From contig JAGKSW010000027.1 of NCBI GenBank assembly GCA_018993265.1, forward strand, positions 30,286 through 94,285: a DNA stretch of 64,000 nucleotides. Direction: 5' to 3'. The stretch is from Nostoc sp. TH1S01 (lineage in GTDB: Bacteria > Cyanobacteriota > Cyanobacteriia > Cyanobacteriales > Nostocaceae). The position numbers were made by a program, and so were the translations under genes. Positions 36,315 through 44,823 of the stretch are shown here, one piece after another; position 1 is the stretch's first letter; each line of letters starts with the position of its first letter. The notes beneath the pieces are model-generated. The model made no database searches, was not told where the DNA came from, and saw nothing but the letters and a program-made list of their open reading frames with translations.

Positions 36315-37529
36315 ATGCTGAAATTCAAAAAGTTTAAGGTTGATCTACTTGTTAGTAGCGTGGTTGGGTTGATGAGTGTTGGTTTTCATCACTCTGCGGG
36401 TTTGTCTCAGTCACCCCAAGCAAGGGTGCAATTAACTACGGAACCGCCAATTAGTCAAATCATACCTTTTGAGGCAGAAGCTAGTACACCTCAATCTCCA
36501 GTCAAACTGACACTACAAGCAGTAGATGCAGCAGGTAAACCATTAGAAAATGCCAATATTAATTTAAAAATCTTTACTCCGCCGAAAAATCCTTGGTTTA
36601 CTACAGATTTCCCCATTGTAGAAGGCACTAAATTATTAGATATACAAGCGATCGCTCCTCAAGGAAAACTGCAAGTTCAGCAAATTTTACCAATTCGGGG
36701 TAATTACCAGCTACAAGTAAACATTACCCCCATAAAACCCAATGCGTTCACGCCAATTCAACAAAACCTCAATTTATCAGTCCCCGAAAATGAAGTTAAA
36801 TATCGTAACTTTGCCATTCTCGCTATCATTTTATTGATGGTTGGTTTAGGTGGCGGTTGGGTAATTGGAGGAAGGCAAGAAATTCAACCAGGAGAAATAG
36901 CTCCCCAACGGGTAAGATTATTGTTGAGTGGTGCCACTGTAGTGGCTATTATTGCTTTATTAGCAGTCAACTTGAGTTCAGAAATAGCACAATCGCAGAC
37001 ATCTCATGGAGAACATCATCACCATGAGGCGACAGCAGATCATCACCACACATCTGCGGCTGAAGTTGAAATTGATAACTACGGTATTGTTAAACAACAA
37101 GGTTTAGAAGTGCAACTGTTAGGAGATGCGAGTGCGACAGTTGGCGAACCTGCTAAATTACAAGTGCAAGTTGTTGATGAAAAAACCAAGCAGCCTGTTT
37201 CTGATGTGTTGGTAAACATCAAAACAAAGTCACTGGAAGATGGCTGGATTCCCTTTGCTTACCAAGGTATCCCAGATATAACAGGAAAACTATCTTGGGA
37301 ACAGCAATTTTTTGATGGCGCACCCCATAATATTCAAGTAGAAGTTGCGCCTCAGCCAAATGCGTCACGTCAGTTTTCACCACTGCGAGTACAAAAAGAT
37401 ATAGATGTGGAAGGGGTTGCGCCACCTGTGTCAATTCGCTTAATTGTCTTGGCTTATCTCACTGGTATCATCATTATTGGTTTGTTAGTGGGAATGCAGC
37501 TAAGACGCAAACTAACACCGCAACACTAA
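36315..37529 (+). CDS. Internally duplicated membrane protein with His-rich loop
   Basis: From ATG 36315 (MLKFKKFKVD) the protein has 404 residues; ATG 36264 would add 17. The layout is helix (10-30), outer beta domain (about 33-165), helix, short inner loop, helix, His-rich segment GEHHHHEATADHHHTSAAE, second beta domain, helix and basic tail. The two halves resemble each other (PVKLTLQAVD...GKPL against PAKLQVQVVD...KQPV; LAIILLMVGLGGG against LAYLTGIIIIGLL). The beta domains recall YtkA/FixH-like modules. Beside the CbtB-type gene, metal binding at the outer face is plausible. I know no name for it. Confidence 0.7.
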   Translation: MLKFKKFKVDLLVSSVVGLMSVGFHHSAGLSQSPQARVQLTTEPPISQIIPFEAEASTPQSPVKLTLQAVDAAGKPLENANINLKIFTPPKNPWFTTDFPIVEGTKLLDIQAIAPQGKLQVQQILPIRGNYQLQVNITPIKPNAFTPIQQNLNLSVPENEVKYRNFAILAIILLMVGLGGGWVIGGRQEIQPGEIAPQRVRLLLSGATVVAIIALLAVNLSSEIAQSQTSHGEHHHHEATADHHHTSAAEVEIDNYGIVKQQGLEVQLLGDASATVGEPAKLQVQVVDEKTKQPVSDVLVNIKTKSLEDGWIPFAYQGIPDITGKLSWEQQFFDGAPHNIQVEVAPQPNASRQFSPLRVQKDIDVEGVAPPVSIRLIVLAYLTGIIIIGLLVGMQLRRKLTPQH

Positions 37530-38203
37530 CGTTGTACTTGTTGAATTAAAGTTTGTGTTTGTTGATAGCTTACGGTGTCACCTTGCTGGCGGAAAAGTGT
37601 TGCGGCTTGCTGTAAATCCGCGATCGCGTTACGCTGATCTCCTAAAGCATATTTAGCCAGTCCGCGATTACCGTAAGCATCTGCTAAATTTGGATTCAAG
37701 CTTATTGCTTGGCTAAAGTCAGAAATTGCGGCTTGGGGATTTTGTTGTTTAAAGTAAGCCAATCCCCGATTATAGTAAGCATCTACAGACTGCGGATCAA
37801 TTTTGATTGTGCTGTTAAAGTCCGCGATCGCTTTTTGTAAATTTCCCATTTGGGCATAAACCGTTCCCCGACTATTATAAGCATCTACATGCTGAGGATT
37901 GAGTTGTAGTGCTTGGTTAAAGTCTGTAATTGCGGCGCTTAAGTCTCCGATTTGCGATTTGGCTAAACCCCGCAGACAAAAACCTTCGTAAAATTTGGGA
38001 TTTTGCTGTACTACTTTATCAAAATCTGCGATCGCTTCCCGAAAATCGCCTTGTTCTAACTTCTGTACCCCTTGTTGATAAGATTCCTGAAAATTTCTTT
38101 GATTATTTGGTGTATTTGCATAGACAAGTGTAGGTGTTGCGCCAAACAAAATTGTAATTCCCAAAACTGCAACTTTTTGCTGGATATACTTCATAAATTT
38201 CAC
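37526..38203 (-). CDS. Exported TPR protein
   Basis: The 225-residue protein has a signal peptide (1-30, TLVYA|N) and about five tetratricopeptide repeats between residues 38 and 205 with the pattern AIADFDKVVQQNP..YNRGLA. It is a protein-binding scaffold probably in the periplasm. Its stop codon overlaps the convergent His-rich membrane protein gene by 4 bp. It lies directly downstream of the NRAMP gene on the same strand, so co-transcription is likely. MKFMKY offers two possible starts. Confidence 0.85.
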   Translation of the reverse strand: MKFMKYIQQKVAVLGITILFGATPTLVYANTPNNQRNFQESYQQGVQKLEQGDFREAIADFDKVVQQNPKFYEGFCLRGLAKSQIGDLSAAITDFNQALQLNPQHVDAYNSRGTVYAQMGNLQKAIADFNSTIKIDPQSVDAYYNRGLAYFKQQNPQAAISDFSQAISLNPNLADAYGNRGLAKYALGDQRNAIADLQQAATLFRQQGDTVSYQQTQTLIQQVQR

Positions 38204-38250
38204 CCCTTCACATTTGCAGTACGAGCTATGATGATTCCTATTTCAATATT

Positions 38251-39579
38251 TTAACCAAATAACCAACCAGAAATAGTTTGGCATAACAACCAAGCATTTA
38301 AAATAATGATGGCGATCGCTACTAACCATGATAAGCTTTTTAACCACCAAGGATTCACAAATTCACCCATCAAGCGGCGATTACTGGTAAACATTACTAA
38401 AGGCACCGCTGCAAATGATAGCTGCGAACTTAAGATTACTTGACTAAAAATCAATAAATTGCTTGTACTTTTTTCGCCAAAATAAATAATAGAAATCAAA
38501 GCAGGCACAATTGCAATAATTCTGGTTAAAAATCGACGTAACCAAGGTTTGAGACGTAAATTTAAAAAGCCTTCCATGACAATTTGTCCGGCTAAAGTTG
38601 CGGTGAGGGTGGAACTTTGCCCAGATGCTAATAAGGCTAAACCAAAAATTGCACTAGCCGCATTTACACCCAACAAGGGAGAAAGCAATTGATAAGCATC
38701 TTGAATTTCTGCCACATCTTGATGTCCAGAAAAGTGAAATGTCGCTGCTGATACAATTAATATTGCAGAATTAATTAAGAGTGCAAAACACAAAGCAAAT
38801 GTCGAGTCAATTGTACCAAATTTAATTGCTTCCCATCGCTTTTCTGTAGTTGGTTGCCAAGCGCGTGTCTGCACAATTGAAGAGTGCAAATATAAATTAT
38901 GTGGCATGACTGTAGCACCCAAAATGCCAATAGCAATATATAGCATTCCTGGATTTTGTAAAATTTCTACTTTGGGAGTATAACCTAATAAAATTCCGCC
39001 CCAATCAGGACGGGAAAACATCATTTCAACCGCAAAACATATACTGACAGTTCCTACTAACATAATTACTAAGGCTTCTGTATAACGAAAGCCTTTGTTT
39101 TGTAGTAATAACAATACAAATACATCTAGTGCTGTAATGCACACGCCCCAATTTAAAGGAATACCAAAAAGTAATTGTAGCGCGATCGCACTTCCTAAAA
39201 CTTCGGCTAAATCACAAGCTGCGATCGCAATTTCACACAACAACCATAAACCAAAGCTCACACGCGGGCTAAAATAATCTCGACAAGCTTGGGCTAAATC
39301 TTTTCCCGTCGCTACCCCTAACCGCACACACAACGATTGCATTAAAATCGCCATCAAGTTAGAAAGCATAATCACAGTTAGCAGTGCATAGCCAAATTTA
39401 GCCCCGCCAGCTAAATCAGTCGCCCAGTTTCCCGGATCTATATATCCCACAGAAACTAAATATCCTGGCCCTGCATACGCCAATATTTTCCGCCAAAAAC
39501 TTTTGGTCTGGGGGATTTTTATACTGCGGTAAACTTCGGGTAGGCTGGGCTTTTTCGCCGTATTCTCCAAAAAAGGCAT
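38251..39579 (-). CDS. mntH: NRAMP-family divalent metal transporter (MntH-like)
   Basis: The 442-residue protein has 11 or so membrane helices and imports Mn2+ or Fe2+ with protons. The first metal-site motif is YIDPGNWATD (DPGN), and the second is GATVMPHNLYLHSS (MPHN); both are intact. Length is normal for MntH. It is followed by the exported TPR gene. No Fur or MntR site could be read by eye. Metal preference cannot be settled from sequence. Confidence 0.92.
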   Translation of the reverse strand: MPFLENTAKKPSLPEVYRSIKIPQTKSFWRKILAYAGPGYLVSVGYIDPGNWATDLAGGAKFGYALLTVIMLSNLMAILMQSLCVRLGVATGKDLAQACRDYFSPRVSFGLWLLCEIAIAACDLAEVLGSAIALQLLFGIPLNWGVCITALDVFVLLLLQNKGFRYTEALVIMLVGTVSICFAVEMMFSRPDWGGILLGYTPKVEILQNPGMLYIAIGILGATVMPHNLYLHSSIVQTRAWQPTTEKRWEAIKFGTIDSTFALCFALLINSAILIVSAATFHFSGHQDVAEIQDAYQLLSPLLGVNAASAIFGLALLASGQSSTLTATLAGQIVMEGFLNLRLKPWLRRFLTRIIAIVPALISIIYFGEKSTSNLLIFSQVILSSQLSFAAVPLVMFTSNRRLMGEFVNPWWLKSLSWLVAIAIIILNAWLLCQTISGWLFG

Positions 39580-39824
39580 TTGTGTAGACTCTAATTTTCA
39601 TAATTCTCTCATAATCTTACGAAAATTTGACATACTGGCATCTTTCCCCAGGTGAATTTATCAATATTCACATTGACTGAAACTTTTTCACATCATTTCA
39701 TACAGTCATTCAACTAATGATTGATAAAGATTCTCTTTCTTAAAAATTTAACTTGCATAAAATAGTAATTTCTCATAAATTTGAATATACGCTCATATAT
39801 TAAATAAACTAGGTTTTGGACAAA
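39580..39824. promoter_or_regulatory. Divergent promoter region of mntH and the metal ATPase
   Basis: Contains an imperfect dyad TTTGAATATA-N5-TATATTAAA-like sequence at about 39777-39803, some 20 bp before the ATPase start. Its look is loosely like SmtB/ArsR-family operators, but no regulator gene is adjacent and the match is weak. Confidence 0.3.
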
Positions 39825-41801
39825 ATGCAACATAAAATACATTCCGAAAATTCCCATTGTTGTGGTTACGATCATTATGAGAATTATAACCATAATCATG
39901 AGCATCATCATGATGATAATCATAACCATGACCACGGCGGAGAATTTATTTTCAAAAATGAGATATATTCTCTCATTGTGATTTGTATTTTGTACGTATC
40001 TGGGCTTATTTTTGAACAACAATTACATAACACACCTTATGCAATTGGCGAATATTTAGTTTTTATTCCTGCCTACCTTCTGAGTGGCTGGACTGTGTTA
40101 AAAACCGCTGGACGCAATATCCTCAAAGGCAGAATTTTTGATGAGACATTTTTAATGACAATCGCCACACTAGGTGCTTTAGCAATTCACAAATTACCTG
40201 AAGCTGTTGGTGTGATGTTGTTTTACAAAATAGGCGAATTATTTCAAGATGTAGCTGTTAGTCGTTCACGGAACTCCATTAAGGCTTTATTAGAAGTACG
40301 TCCAGATTATGCAAATCTGGAAACAGAAGGCAATATTAAAAAGGTATCTCCAGAAGCAGTAAAAATTAGAGACATCGTAGTTATTAAACCAGGTGAAAAA
40401 ATCCCTTTAGATGGGGAAATTATTACGGGAAGTTCACAAGTTGATACATCAGCTTTAACAGGAGAATCTGTACCACAAACCGTTAGGGTTGGCGATACAG
40501 TATTAGCTGGTTCCATCAATCAAGTTGGATTGCTCAAAATTCAAGTCACAAAACTATTTAATGAATCTTCTATCGCTAAGATTTTAGACTTGGTACAAAA
40601 TGCCAGAAGTAAAAAAGCAGAAACAGAAAAATTCATTACGAAATTTGCTCGTTATTACACGCCAATAGTTGTTTTCATCTCTCTGGCAGTAGCCATCTTA
40701 CCACCTTTATTAATTTCTGGAGCGACATCTTCTGAATGGGTTTATCGGGCTTTGATATTATTAGTAATTTCTTGTCCCTGTGGATTGGTTATCAGTATAC
40801 CTCTGGGTTATTTTGGGGGTATTGGTGGTGCTGCTAAACGCGGTATTTTGATTAAAGGTTCGATGTTTTTGGATACCTTAACTACAGTCAAAACAGTAGT
40901 GTTTGACAAAACAGGTACTTTAACAAAAGGTGTATTTAAAGTAGTAGAAATTGTTCCATATAATGGCTATAGTGAACAAGAAATACTAGAATTAGCCGCT
41001 AAAGTAGAAGCTCATTCCAATCATCCCATCGCCCAATCAATTCGAGCAGCATATACTGATAGTTTTGATATCTCAGAAGTATCAAATTATGAAGAAATAG
41101 CAGGTCATGGAATTAAGGTAAATGTAGGCAATAAGCTAGTATTAGCAGGAAGCGATCGCCTACTCCATCAAGAAAATATTACCCATCATACATGTAACGT
41201 AGAAGGCACAGTTGTACATCTAGCAATAGATAATATTTATGCTGGATATATTATCATAGCAGATGAGTTAAAAGCCGATGCTCAAGCAGCGATTCACGCA
41301 CTCAAAAAAATCGGCGTAGAAAGAACAGTCATGTTAACAGGAGATAATCAGGCGATCGCTGCTAAAATTGCTCAACAAATTGGCATAGATTCTTATATCG
41401 CCGAGTTATTACCAGAAGAAAAAGTCGCAGCAATTGAAAAGTTAATTAGCACTCATACTAAACATGATAAAGTTGCTTTTGTCGGTGATGGCATTAACGA
41501 TGCACCTGTGATTGCTAGAGCCGATGTCGGTATGGCAATGGGTGGTTTAGGCTCAGATGCAGCCATCGAAACTGCGGATATAGTCATCATGACAGATGCA
41601 CCCTCTAAAGTAGCCACAGCAATTCAAATTGCCAGAAAAACCCGCCAAATTGTTTGGCAGAATATTAGTTTCGCTTTAGCCATTAAAACTGCATTTATTG
41701 GTTTGGGAATTTTCGGTGTAGCAACAATGTGGGAAGCTGTATTTGCAGATGTTGGTGTAGCCTTGCTGGCAATTTTTAACGCCACCAGAATTATGAAGTA
41801 G
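39825..41801 (+). CDS. Heavy-metal P1B-type ATPase with His-rich N-terminus
   Basis: From ATG 39825 the protein has 658 residues; a TTG three codons earlier is less likely. Residues 10-42 form a His/Asp/Asn-rich tail (HNHEHHHDDNHNHDHGG) in place of an HMA domain. The channel motif is Cys317-Pro318-Cys319, followed by GLVISIPLGYFGG, not the usual CPCAL. The phosphorylation site is Asp361 in FDKTGTL; HSNHPIAQSI and GDGINDAPVIARADVG are intact. CPC with a His tail points to Zn/Cd or Co export. Divergent from mntH. Confidence 0.9.
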   Translation: MQHKIHSENSHCCGYDHYENYNHNHEHHHDDNHNHDHGGEFIFKNEIYSLIVICILYVSGLIFEQQLHNTPYAIGEYLVFIPAYLLSGWTVLKTAGRNILKGRIFDETFLMTIATLGALAIHKLPEAVGVMLFYKIGELFQDVAVSRSRNSIKALLEVRPDYANLETEGNIKKVSPEAVKIRDIVVIKPGEKIPLDGEIITGSSQVDTSALTGESVPQTVRVGDTVLAGSINQVGLLKIQVTKLFNESSIAKILDLVQNARSKKAETEKFITKFARYYTPIVVFISLAVAILPPLLISGATSSEWVYRALILLVISCPCGLVISIPLGYFGGIGGAAKRGILIKGSMFLDTLTTVKTVVFDKTGTLTKGVFKVVEIVPYNGYSEQEILELAAKVEAHSNHPIAQSIRAAYTDSFDISEVSNYEEIAGHGIKVNVGNKLVLAGSDRLLHQENITHHTCNVEGTVVHLAIDNIYAGYIIIADELKADAQAAIHALKKIGVERTVMLTGDNQAIAAKIAQQIGIDSYIAELLPEEKVAAIEKLISTHTKHDKVAFVGDGINDAPVIARADVGMAMGGLGSDAAIETADIVIMTDAPSKVATAIQIARKTRQIVWQNISFALAIKTAFIGLGIFGVATMWEAVFADVGVALLAIFNATRIMK

Positions 41802-41863
41802 TGAGGGAACTGTCTGCTATGGGAGTCGTCACTTTAACTCCTACTACTTAATCAAGAAATCAA

Positions 41864-42541
41864 GTGAATCTACCAATAAAAAACATAGCAACTGCTGCGT
41901 TAGCTTTATTAATAACCTACTCAGCAAACCCAGCATTTGCACTACCACAAAATAATTCTCATCACCTCACAATTGCTCAATCACAACTGTTAAAAGATAC
42001 TTTAATTGTGCCTGGTGAAAGAGTCGGGCCGATTACCCGCACAACCACCAAAAAAGATTTAGTCAAGCTATTTGGTACATCGCGCTTAACTGATAAAACC
42101 ATTTATGGCCCTGAAGGAATCGGTCGTTTTGCCGCTACTCAGGTAAACTTAGGCCGAGAGCGATCGCTTTTGGTAGTTTGGAGTGATAACACTCGCACTA
42201 AACCTCTAGATGTGCGTAATTTAGGGACTGCTTGGAAAACCCGTGAAGGTATTGGTGTTGGTACGCCGTGGCGTGAGTTACGCCAAAAATTAGGCAACTT
42301 TCAACTTTATGGGCTGGCTTGGGACTATGGCGGTACGATTTTGCTCAACAGCAGCAAACTATCCCGCTATCAAGGTAAACTCATCCTCCGCGTAGACTCT
42401 GCACCTAATGCTTACCAAAAATATCCCAAAGACTATCAAGCCGTCCTCGGTGATAGCACTTTTTCTTCTAGCAATCCTCACTGGAAACCTTTAGGAATGA
42501 GAGTGTCCGAGATGATTGTCTTACTTAATCCCACTCAGTAG
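41864..42541 (+). CDS. Secreted protein, function unknown
   Basis: The frame begins with GTG 41864 and codes for 225 residues with a signal peptide (cleavage near NPAFA|L, residue 27). The mature part contains TTKKDLVKLFGTSRLTDK and EGIGVGTPWRELRQKLGNFQLYGLAWDYGG, a repeated motif in which GxGxxxxxLxxxLG-like helices follow strands. I recall similar exported cyanobacterial proteins without known role. Its TAG stop codon lies in the left terminal repeat of a MITE-like element, so the original C-terminus may have been longer. Confidence 0.7.
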   Translation: MNLPIKNIATAALALLITYSANPAFALPQNNSHHLTIAQSQLLKDTLIVPGERVGPITRTTTKKDLVKLFGTSRLTDKTIYGPEGIGRFAATQVNLGRERSLLVVWSDNTRTKPLDVRNLGTAWKTREGIGVGTPWRELRQKLGNFQLYGLAWDYGGTILLNSSKLSRYQGKLILRVDSAPNAYQKYPKDYQAVLGDSTFSSSNPHWKPLGMRVSEMIVLLNPTQ

Positions 42542-42674
42542 ACCTCTTGCATAAATATTTTTTTGTCTCACGCAAAGGCGAGGCAGTGCGTTGGGCGGCT
42601 ATGCCGACTTGAAGCAACTGCCGTGCAAAGGCGCAAAGAAAAGAGCGCCAATTACGACTTTTGCAAGAGGTCTA
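42539..42674. mobile_element. MITE-like element with TAGACCTCTTGCA termini
   Basis: Perfect 13-bp inverted ends TAGACCTCTTGCA (42539-42551) and TGCAAGAGGTCTA (42662-42674) bound 136 bp without an ORF. Such ends match IS-derived miniature elements in Nostoc as I recall them. The left end provides the TAG stop codon of the upstream gene. A smaller hairpin module is inserted inside. Confidence 0.75.
42582..42622. repeat. Short hairpin module inserted inside the MITE
   Basis: GGCAGT and ACTGCC close a 41-bp module with an inner GGC-TAT-GCC hairpin. It is bracketed by a direct repeat of GCAAAGGCG (42572-42580 and 42625-42633), which looks like a 9-bp target duplication. The same layout is found at 62401-62440. 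Confidence 0.7.
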
Positions 42675-42833
42675 GTCTTGATAATCTCAAGATAATGTTG
42701 ACGACCGAATTGATAGCACAAACGCAGATGTTCGTGCCTAGAATGCGGCATTGCTTGACTTTTGCCGGGTATTTGAATCCTATGATGAGAAATTGTGGCT
42801 ATTGCTTACCGTAGAGCAAGAGTATCGTAGCAG

Positions 42834-43385
42834 TCAATCGAGGGTGCCGAGCAGCCAGTAGCCTGGAGAATTGGGTGAATCGTCGAAGTAATAAGCGCGG
42901 ATGGCTTCAAGTAAGTCATGGGTAGTGATGAAGCCATCCCCATCTTGGTCAAGGCGACGGAATGCTTCGCGGGCATCTTGCTCGGATAGGTGCATCAAAG
43001 CACCAGTCCAGCGGATTTCATCAGTAACGGTGAGCTTGCCATCGCCATCTTGGTCAACGATATCCATAATGGCCGAAAGGAAAGGCATATAGCCTTGGTC
43101 AAACGTTTCGGGGGTTTCTAGTAGTCCCAAGGCGAATGCTGCTTTATACTCGGCCTCGCTGATGCGTCCGTCGGTATTGGTGTCGGCAAATTGAAGCAAG
43201 TGTTCCCAAAGGCCTAAGCTAAGATCGAGCAGTTTTTGTCTAGCCGGAGATTCACCATCGTGACCGAATTCTTCAGCTAGACGCGCGACCGACATCTCAA
43301 AATCTATCCGCTCAATAAAGCCATTGCGATCGTCGTCGAAAGTACGAAAGCGTCGGGACAGTTTGCGATTTAGGAAATCGTTCAT
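42834..43385 (-). CDS. Four-EF-hand calcium-binding protein (calerythrin/CabA-like)
   Basis: The 183-residue cytosolic protein has four EF-hand loops: DDDRNGFIERIDF (about 17), DTNTDGRISEAEY (about 68), DQDGDGKLTVTDE (about 114) and DQDGDGFITTHDL (about 145), three of them canonical. The ending SPGYWLLG matches calerythrin-like proteins of actinobacteria. It likely buffers or senses Ca2+. GC content is close to 50% in several segments against about 40% nearby, which hints at horizontal origin. It stands apart from neighbouring genes. Confidence 0.88.
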   Translation of the reverse strand: MNDFLNRKLSRRFRTFDDDRNGFIERIDFEMSVARLAEEFGHDGESPARQKLLDLSLGLWEHLLQFADTNTDGRISEAEYKAAFALGLLETPETFDQGYMPFLSAIMDIVDQDGDGKLTVTDEIRWTGALMHLSEQDAREAFRRLDQDGDGFITTHDLLEAIRAYYFDDSPNSPGYWLLGTLD

Positions 43386-43644
43386 CCGGTTTATGTGAAA
43401 CTACTTAGCTACTCCATAATTCATCATAAAGGCAATGTACAACTTAATGTTCTGCCACCAAAACGCTGAAATTTGGCATCTTCTCAAATCCGTTGCCCTA
43501 AATTTCAGGGAGTATATCAAATCCAGTTGGCGTTCAGCCGAAAGCCTCAAGAAAACCGGAATCTTAAGTTAATTAGTGTCTATTTATACCATTTTTGATT
43601 CTTGAAATCGCTATACTTATTTCTAGGTTCTACCTGGGAATGAT

Positions 43645-43668
43645 GAAGTGGCTTTGCCACTTCTTTTT
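43645..43668 (+). terminator. Plus-strand hairpin with T run
   Basis: GAAGTGGC-TTT-GCCACTTC followed by TTTTT is a textbook terminator, but there is no plus-strand gene upstream within reach. Confidence 0.6.
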
Positions 43669-43687
43669 ATTTAAGCAATTTTCCATA

Positions 43688-43723
43688 AAAAAGTAAAAAG
43701 CCTGTTGTAACTTTTCACTTTTT
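43688..43723 (-). terminator. Terminator of the Rieske oxygenase gene
   Basis: AAAAAGTAAAAAG (43688-43700) pairs with CTTTTCACTTTTT (43711-43723) over 13 bp with one wobble, 9 bp after the Rieske stop codon, and the minus-strand 3' arm is T-rich. Confidence 0.6.
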
Positions 43724-43731
43724 ATTGTTAT

Positions 43732-44823
43732 CTAATCATTCGTCAAATCATCACGCCATTTATTGCGATTTTCGTGAGATTCAACGTCACGCGATCGCGC
43801 TAACTGCCAAGTTCCCCACATGAGTGGTTTTTGCCTTTCAACATGGTTGATCAGTTGCATAATAGACTGATCTGCCTTGATCGGAGTCTTAAAATCAAAC
43901 CGTATTGTTTGCAAAACTTTGGCATCATCTTTAACAAAGTAATGAACAAACAGGCTAGTCAAGCATAACACCAATCGATTTAATATCCAACCAATCATTC
44001 CTTGACGTTTTTTAGTCAGAAATATCAGTTGAGTCTCACATTTGCCACCTTCAAGCAAATGTAAAGCTAACATAATATGGAAATGCAGAAAATCTGTCCC
44101 AACTGTCAATGTAAATGTACTTCCATACCAGTAACAAATTTGGTAAATAATATTTCTTTTGAATAAATGTTGAAATTTTAAAAACAATGGATTTTTATTA
44201 CCACGGTCATAGTTAGTAAACGTAATAGCATTTTGATGTAGTTCGGTTTCTTCAAAAACAGCATCTAATTGCAGTTGATGAACGGGATAAAAATGTTGTG
44301 TATCAATAGGATTGATCATGACAACATTTGGATGGCAATTAGTTATAATGCGAGAGCCGAGTAAGCTTTCACATTCTTGAAACTCTAACTCAGGAACAAA
44401 TGGGATTGGCTGCTGTGGATTTTCCCCAGTCCAAATCCAAATCATCTTATACTTTTCGGCTGTAGGCCAAGCTTTTAATTTTACAGGAATAGGTTTTGCT
44501 AAACAGGGTATATCTGTACATATTCCTTGATCATCAAACTTCCAATGATGAAAAAAACAGCGTATTTCGTTACCTTCAACTTGACCTTCAGCTAGATGAG
44601 CGCCCATGTGTGGACAGTAGGCATCACAAATAACTACTCTTTTATTTTGACCACGATAAACTACTAGATTTCTCCCTAAAAGAGTAACAGCTTTTACCTC
44701 TCCTATTTGCAAATTGTGAGATGGCATTACCCAATACCAGCCCTCAACAAAACGCTCTGGATTATTAAAAATTTTTGGTTTACGCATCAAAATAGAACTT
44801 TGCGAGTTAACATTCGTTTGCAA
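43732..44823 (-). CDS. Rieske non-haem iron oxygenase, alpha-subunit type
   Basis: The 363-residue protein should hydroxylate or demethylate an aromatic or other organic substrate. The Rieske cluster ligands are Cys70 and His72 (CPH) and Cys89 and His92 (CFFHHW). The catalytic domain has IDTQHFYPVHQ, where two His bind the mononuclear iron, and an Asp further on would be the third ligand. Reductase and ferredoxin genes are not adjacent. The substrate is not evident. An alternative start is M13 (MRKPKIF). Confidence 0.88.
   Translation of the reverse strand: MQTNVNSQSSILMRKPKIFNNPERFVEGWYWVMPSHNLQIGEVKAVTLLGRNLVVYRGQNKRVVICDAYCPHMGAHLAEGQVEGNEIRCFFHHWKFDDQGICTDIPCLAKPIPVKLKAWPTAEKYKMIWIWTGENPQQPIPFVPELEFQECESLLGSRIITNCHPNVVMINPIDTQHFYPVHQLQLDAVFEETELHQNAITFTNYDRGNKNPLFLKFQHLFKRNIIYQICYWYGSTFTLTVGTDFLHFHIMLALHLLEGGKCETQLIFLTKKRQGMIGWILNRLVLCLTSLFVHYFVKDDAKVLQTIRFDFKTPIKADQSIMQLINHVERQKPLMWGTWQLARSRDVESHENRNKWRDDLTND

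Larger units (their letters stand above)
43386..43731. other. Intergenic region with inverted repeats and orphan terminators
   Basis: No gene seen. CTGAAATTT (about 43467) and AAATTTCAG (about 43500) form a 9-bp inverted repeat, then GGCGTTCAGCC forms a small hairpin, and two terminator-like hairpins follow. A short plus-strand RNA ending at 43668 is conceivable. Confidence 0.4.

Noticed and set aside
39714..40022. Minus-strand ORF of 102 codons rich in Met and Ile
   Set aside because: It is the antisense of the His/Asp-rich tail and first helix of the P1B ATPase; CAT/CAC codons read as ATG/GTG on the other strand give the Met-rich look.
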